Under the pieces are notes generated by a model, which saw nothing but the letters and a program-made list of their open reading frames with translations, did no database searches and had not been told where the DNA came from. The translations under genes were made by a program, and so were the position numbers. From Maritimibacter sp. (GTDB lineage Bacteria; Pseudomonadota; Alphaproteobacteria; Rhodobacterales; Rhodobacteraceae), in assembly GCA_003520545.1 (NCBI GenBank), contig DOUP01000208.1, positions 1-16,434 on the forward strand: DNA of 16,434 nt. The letters are read 5' to 3'. Shown here in pieces: positions 13,969 through 16,434 of this stretch (within the stretch, counting starts at the first letter, position 1; every line of letters starts with the position of its first letter).

Positions 13969-14577
13969 ATGACCGAGAACACAGATCGCCACGCTCAGAA
14001 GATGGCCAAGAAAAAGGCCGCCCGGGACAAGATCATGGCCACCAAGACCGAGGAAAAGGGCCTGATCATCGTTCACACCGGCAAGGGCAAGGGCAAAAGC
14101 TCCTCCGCCTTCGGCATGGTTTTCCGCGCCATCGCTCACGGGATGCCAGCCGCGGTGGTGCAATATATCAAGGGCGGCATGAAGACCGGCGAGCGCGACC
14201 TGATCGAAACGCGGTTCTCGGACGTGTGCCAGTTCTACACGATGGGCGAAGGCTTCACCTGGGAGACCCAGGACAAGTCGCGTGATATCGAAATGGCGCA
14301 GGCCGCCTGGGAAAAGTCGAAGGAGCTGATCCGCGATCCCGAGATCCGCATGGTCCTGCTCGACGAAATCAACATCGCGCTGCGCTACGACTACATCGAC
14401 GTGAATGACGTGGTGGCGTTCCTGCGCGACGAAAAGCCCGAGATGACCCATGTGATCCTGACCGGCCGCAATGCCAAGGAGGAGCTCATCGAGGTCGCCG
14501 ACCTGGTCACGGAAATGGAGCTGATCAAGCATCCCTTCCGCTCCGGCATCAAAGCTCAGGCCGGGATCGAGTACTAG
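13969..14577 (+). CDS. cobO: CobO, cob(I)yrinic acid a,c-diamide adenosyltransferase
   Basis: A 202-residue CobA/BtuR-type enzyme. It transfers the 5'-deoxyadenosyl group of ATP to the reduced cobalt of cobyrinic acid a,c-diamide, the step after cobalt insertion and reduction. The P-loop is HTGKGKGKSSS (36-46) and the acidic second motif is MVLLDEINIALRY (128-140). The segment DVVAFLRDEKPEMTHVILTGRNA and the C-terminal VTEMELIKHPFRSGIKAQAGIEY are typical of the family. The N-terminus has a Lys-rich extension of about 30 residues common in this type. GAGGA lies just before the ATG. It is co-directional with lrgAB, seven bases after lrgB, and apart from cobN by several unrelated genes. Confidence 0.96.
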   Translation: MTENTDRHAQKMAKKKAARDKIMATKTEEKGLIIVHTGKGKGKSSSAFGMVFRAIAHGMPAAVVQYIKGGMKTGERDLIETRFSDVCQFYTMGEGFTWETQDKSRDIEMAQAAWEKSKELIRDPEIRMVLLDEINIALRYDYIDVNDVVAFLRDEKPEMTHVILTGRNAKEELIEVADLVTEMELIKHPFRSGIKAQAGIEY

Positions 14578-14588
14578 GGCGTAGACTC

Positions 14589-14619
14589 ATAATCCAGCCA
14601 CCACCGGCGGCTGGGTTAT
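14589..14619. terminator. Hairpin between convergent cobO and fructokinase genes
   Basis: ATAATCCAGCC pairs with GGCTGGGTTAT (11 bp, one G-T pair on the plus strand) around a 9-base loop. It stands in the 53-base gap between the stop codons of two convergent genes, where a bidirectional terminator is expected. There is no real T-tract on either side, so it may only weakly stop transcription or protect 3' ends. Confidence 0.45.
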
Positions 14620-14630
14620 GGGGCAGCTCC

Positions 14631-15557
14631 CTAAAGCTCGCGCCGCCAGGGCGGGTTCGCGCCGGCCCGCGATACCGTCACCGCCGCCACGCTGGCGCCG
14701 AAGGACAGGGCATCCTGCATGGCTTCCGGCGCGATGTCCGAGAGCGCCGCCTTGGTCAGAAGGCCCAGCTCGGACAGGCGCGCCAAGACGCCCGCGTTGA
14801 AGGTGTCGCCTGCCCCGACGGTGTCGACCACGGCGACCTTGCGACTGGGTGCGCTCACCTCGGTTCCGTCTGACAGCCAAGCGGTCGCGCCTTCGCCGCC
14901 ACGGGTCAGGATGACCACGGACGGCCCCGCTTCACGTACACGGGCGACCTTATCGGCCAGTGCTTCGGTGCCGGGATAGATCCAGTTCAGGTCTTCGTCC
15001 GAAACTTTCACGATATCGGCCTGGGCGATCATCGCGTCCAGTCGCGCGCGATACCGCTGGATATCCTCGATGAAGCTGGCGCGAATATTCGGGTCCAACA
15101 TCATGGCCCGGTCCCCGGCCTCTTGCGCGGCAAGCGCGGCATAGGCATCGGCCCCAGGTTCGCTGGCGAGGCTGATACCTCCGAAATAGAGCGCCGAAAC
15201 CTCTTGCGCGAGCGCGGGCATGTCTTCGGGCGCCAACATGCGGCCTGCGCTGTTGTCATCGAAGAACGTGTAGGTCGCGTGCCCGTCCGCCAGTTGCACG
15301 AAGGCCAGGGTCGTGTGTCGGCGGGAGCGGACCAGATGCGAGGTGTCGACATGGCTGGCCCGAAGGTCTCTGGCCAGTTGGTGCCCGAAGATATCTGTCG
15401 AAACACCGCTGAGCATCCCGGTCTGAACACCGAGGCGGCCAAGCGCGACGGCGGTGTTGAAAATTGCCCCACCCGAGTGCGGCACGAAGCCATCGCGCCC
15501 CGCATCGGTCGGCGAGGGTATCATGTCGATGAGTGCTTCACCGCAGCAGAGGATCAT
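14631..15557 (-). CDS. PfkB-family sugar kinase, probably fructokinase
   Basis: A 308-residue ribokinase/PfkB-family enzyme, likely converting fructose to a fructose phosphate with ATP. The start is MILCCGEALIDMIP. The first PfkB signature is SGGAIFNTAVALGRLG at about 28-43. The second is DTVGAGDTFNAGVLA at 245-259, with D251 as the catalytic base. The length fits bacterial fructokinases of the polyol operons (mtlZ or frk in relatives). GGAAAGGG lies seven bases before the ATG. It follows a P-loop kinase-like gene by 35 bases, and a mannitol-type dehydrogenase gene stands ahead of that. The dehydrogenase makes fructose from mannitol or a similar sugar alcohol and this enzyme would phosphorylate it. 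Specificity for another ketose or hexose is possible. Confidence 0.88.
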   Translation of the reverse strand: MILCCGEALIDMIPSPTDAGRDGFVPHSGGAIFNTAVALGRLGVQTGMLSGVSTDIFGHQLARDLRASHVDTSHLVRSRRHTTLAFVQLADGHATYTFFDDNSAGRMLAPEDMPALAQEVSALYFGGISLASEPGADAYAALAAQEAGDRAMMLDPNIRASFIEDIQRYRARLDAMIAQADIVKVSDEDLNWIYPGTEALADKVARVREAGPSVVILTRGGEGATAWLSDGTEVSAPSRKVAVVDTVGAGDTFNAGVLARLSELGLLTKAALSDIAPEAMQDALSFGASVAAVTVSRAGANPPWRREL

Positions 15558-15592
15558 GTCGAAGCCCTTTCCTGTGTCGCCCGCCCGGCCGG

Positions 15593-16243
15593 TCAGCCGG
15601 TCGCGCCGGATGTCAGAACGAAATCAGCGCGTGCGTTATGCGCCGTCACCAGCTCCGCATTCGGCAGGTCATTGTCCTGCGCTTTCTTCAGCGCCTCGGA
15701 CCTGACGTAGCCATGGTCGAGCCAGCGTTGCAAGAGCCGCTCCCGAAGCACGCTGATGTCGCATTGAATCGAAACGGTCACGTCGAAACCAGATCGAAGC
15801 TCGGCCCAGGGGCGGTTTTCCAAGAGCAGATAGTTGCCCTCGAGCACGATGACCCGCGTGTCCGCCCGGATGATCCGTCCGCCCGCCCGCGCCAAATCCT
15901 GCGACCGGTCGAACACGGGCACGGCGACGTCTTCGGGGGCGTCCTGCCCAAGCCGCGTCAGGACCGAGGCCAAGCCCGCGACGTCAAAGGTTTCGGGCGC
16001 GCCTTTGCGGGGCAGGAGGCCCAAAGGTTCCAACACGGCGTTGTCGTAATGAAACCCATCCATCGGAAGGACCTGGGACGTGACGCCAAGGTCCTCGGTC
16101 AACTGCGCCGCCAGCGCTTCGGCCATGGTGCTCTTGCCGCTGCCGGGCGCTCCCGCGATGGCGACCACGATGCGCTTGTCCCGGGCTTTCGCGGCCAGGA
16201 TGCGCGCCAAGCGGGTTAGATCGACATCGGTCTTTTTCGACAT
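15593..16243 (-). CDS. P-loop kinase of the uridine kinase/pantothenate kinase-like type (FrcK-like)
   Basis: A 216-residue P-loop NTPase. Walker A is GAPGSGKST (31-39), then MDGFHYDN (61-68), FDR (111-113) and LEGNYLLL (134-141). Toward the C-terminus are basic residues in RERLLQRW that would form the lid. These are features of the phosphoribulokinase/uridine kinase/PanK superfamily. Members next to sugar transport and polyol genes in Alphaproteobacteria are often labelled FrcK or nucleoside triphosphate hydrolase, and their substrate is not settled. The gene starts 15 bases after the dehydrogenase stop and 35 bases before the fructokinase, so it is part of the polyol operon. I judge it more likely a small-molecule kinase acting on a sugar than a nucleoside kinase, from context only. 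Confidence 0.8.
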   Translation of the reverse strand: MSKKTDVDLTRLARILAAKARDKRIVVAIAGAPGSGKSTMAEALAAQLTEDLGVTSQVLPMDGFHYDNAVLEPLGLLPRKGAPETFDVAGLASVLTRLGQDAPEDVAVPVFDRSQDLARAGGRIIRADTRVIVLEGNYLLLENRPWAELRSGFDVTVSIQCDISVLRERLLQRWLDHGYVRSEALKKAQDNDLPNAELVTAHNARADFVLTSGATG

Positions 16244-16258
16244 GGGGCGCGCCTCGGG

Positions 16259-16434
16259 TCAGTAAGCGTTACAGTAAGCGGTGATAGCGGCCTCGGTGCC
16301 ATCGCGCCAGATCATGTTGAGCCAAGCTTCGAAAACCTCGGCAAAGCGTGGATCGTCGGCAAGATCGCCGTAGGTCTGACGCTGTTCGATCCATCGGCGT
16401 GGATCGTCCCTGGCGGCCCGCGCGACCGTGGTCG
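16259..16434 (-). CDS. mtlK: C-terminal end of a mannitol/polyol dehydrogenase
   Basis: The last 58 codons of a gene that enters from the right edge. The reading includes RDDPRRWIEQRQTYGDLADD and then PRFAEVFEAWLNMIWRDGTE, and ends AYCNAY before TGA at 16261-16259. The pattern DPRxW..QR..YGDLADDPRF matches the C-terminal helices of the long-chain mannitol dehydrogenase family (MtlK, NAD-dependent, polyol to ketose). Only the tail is present, so no cofactor or catalytic residues can be checked, and a related fructuronate or sorbitol/arabitol dehydrogenase of the same family is possible. The following kinase gene starts 15 bases after its stop, which indicates an operon with the fructokinase. 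Confidence 0.7.
   Translation of the reverse strand, partial: TTVARAARDDPRRWIEQRQTYGDLADDPRFAEVFEAWLNMIWRDGTEAAITAYCNAY

Noticed and set aside
12693..13982. 429-residue minus-strand open frame across the TsoY-like gene end, lrgA and lrgB
   Set aside because: It spans three well-supported genes and a terminator on the other strand, and its composition is that of an antisense shadow.

Overview
The window looks like chromosomal DNA of a marine alphaproteobacterium of the Rhodobacterales (Roseobacter/Rhodobacter type). The reasons are the aerobic cobaltochelatase gene cobN next to cobW, a CbtAB cobalt transporter behind a B12 riboswitch, an alphaproteobacterial Smc, a mannitol/sorbitol-type catabolic operon, and GC-rich, tightly packed genes. 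This assignment is inferred from gene content; no 16S or other marker gene is present.

Layout. (1) Positions 1-3311, minus strand: smc, lacking only its last few dozen codons, which lie off the left edge. Its upstream region carries two perfect DnaA boxes as an inverted pair. (2) About 3537-4658, plus strand: a cobalamin riboswitch, then cbtB and cbtA (cobalt uptake). (3) 4655-4954, minus strand: a small four-cysteine DUF1636-type protein whose stop codon overlaps that of cbtA. (4) 5015-11127, plus strand: a coupled operon of cobW (metallochaperone GTPase with a His/Asp-rich loop), a GNAT acetyltransferase, cobN, and a protein made of two tandem GNAT domains. (5) 11131-11448, minus strand: a small lipoprotein. 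(6) 11588-12796, plus strand: a ten-helix membrane protein that resembles what I recall as the TsoY family. Its promoter region holds an ATTC-N8-GAAT element like the persulfide-responsive SqrR/BigR operator, and it is followed by a clear intrinsic terminator. (7) 12898-14577, plus strand: lrgA, lrgB and cobO, tightly coupled. (8) 16434-14631, minus strand: the end of a mannitol-type dehydrogenase gene, a P-loop sugar/nucleoside-kinase-like gene and a PfkB fructokinase, forming the tail of a polyol catabolic operon.

How the genes work together. CbtAB brings in cobalt when B12 is short (riboswitch control). CobW probably delivers or safeguards the metal, and CobN is the large subunit of the chelatase that inserts cobalt into hydrogenobyrinate a,c-diamide. 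CobO then adenosylates the corrin. The sulfur-linked membrane gene and the lrgAB exporter/carrier pair sit inside this B12 block. They are the least explained part of the window, together with the two acetyltransferase genes embedded in the cobW-cobN operon. No rRNA, tRNA, CRISPR array, insertion sequence or phage gene was seen.
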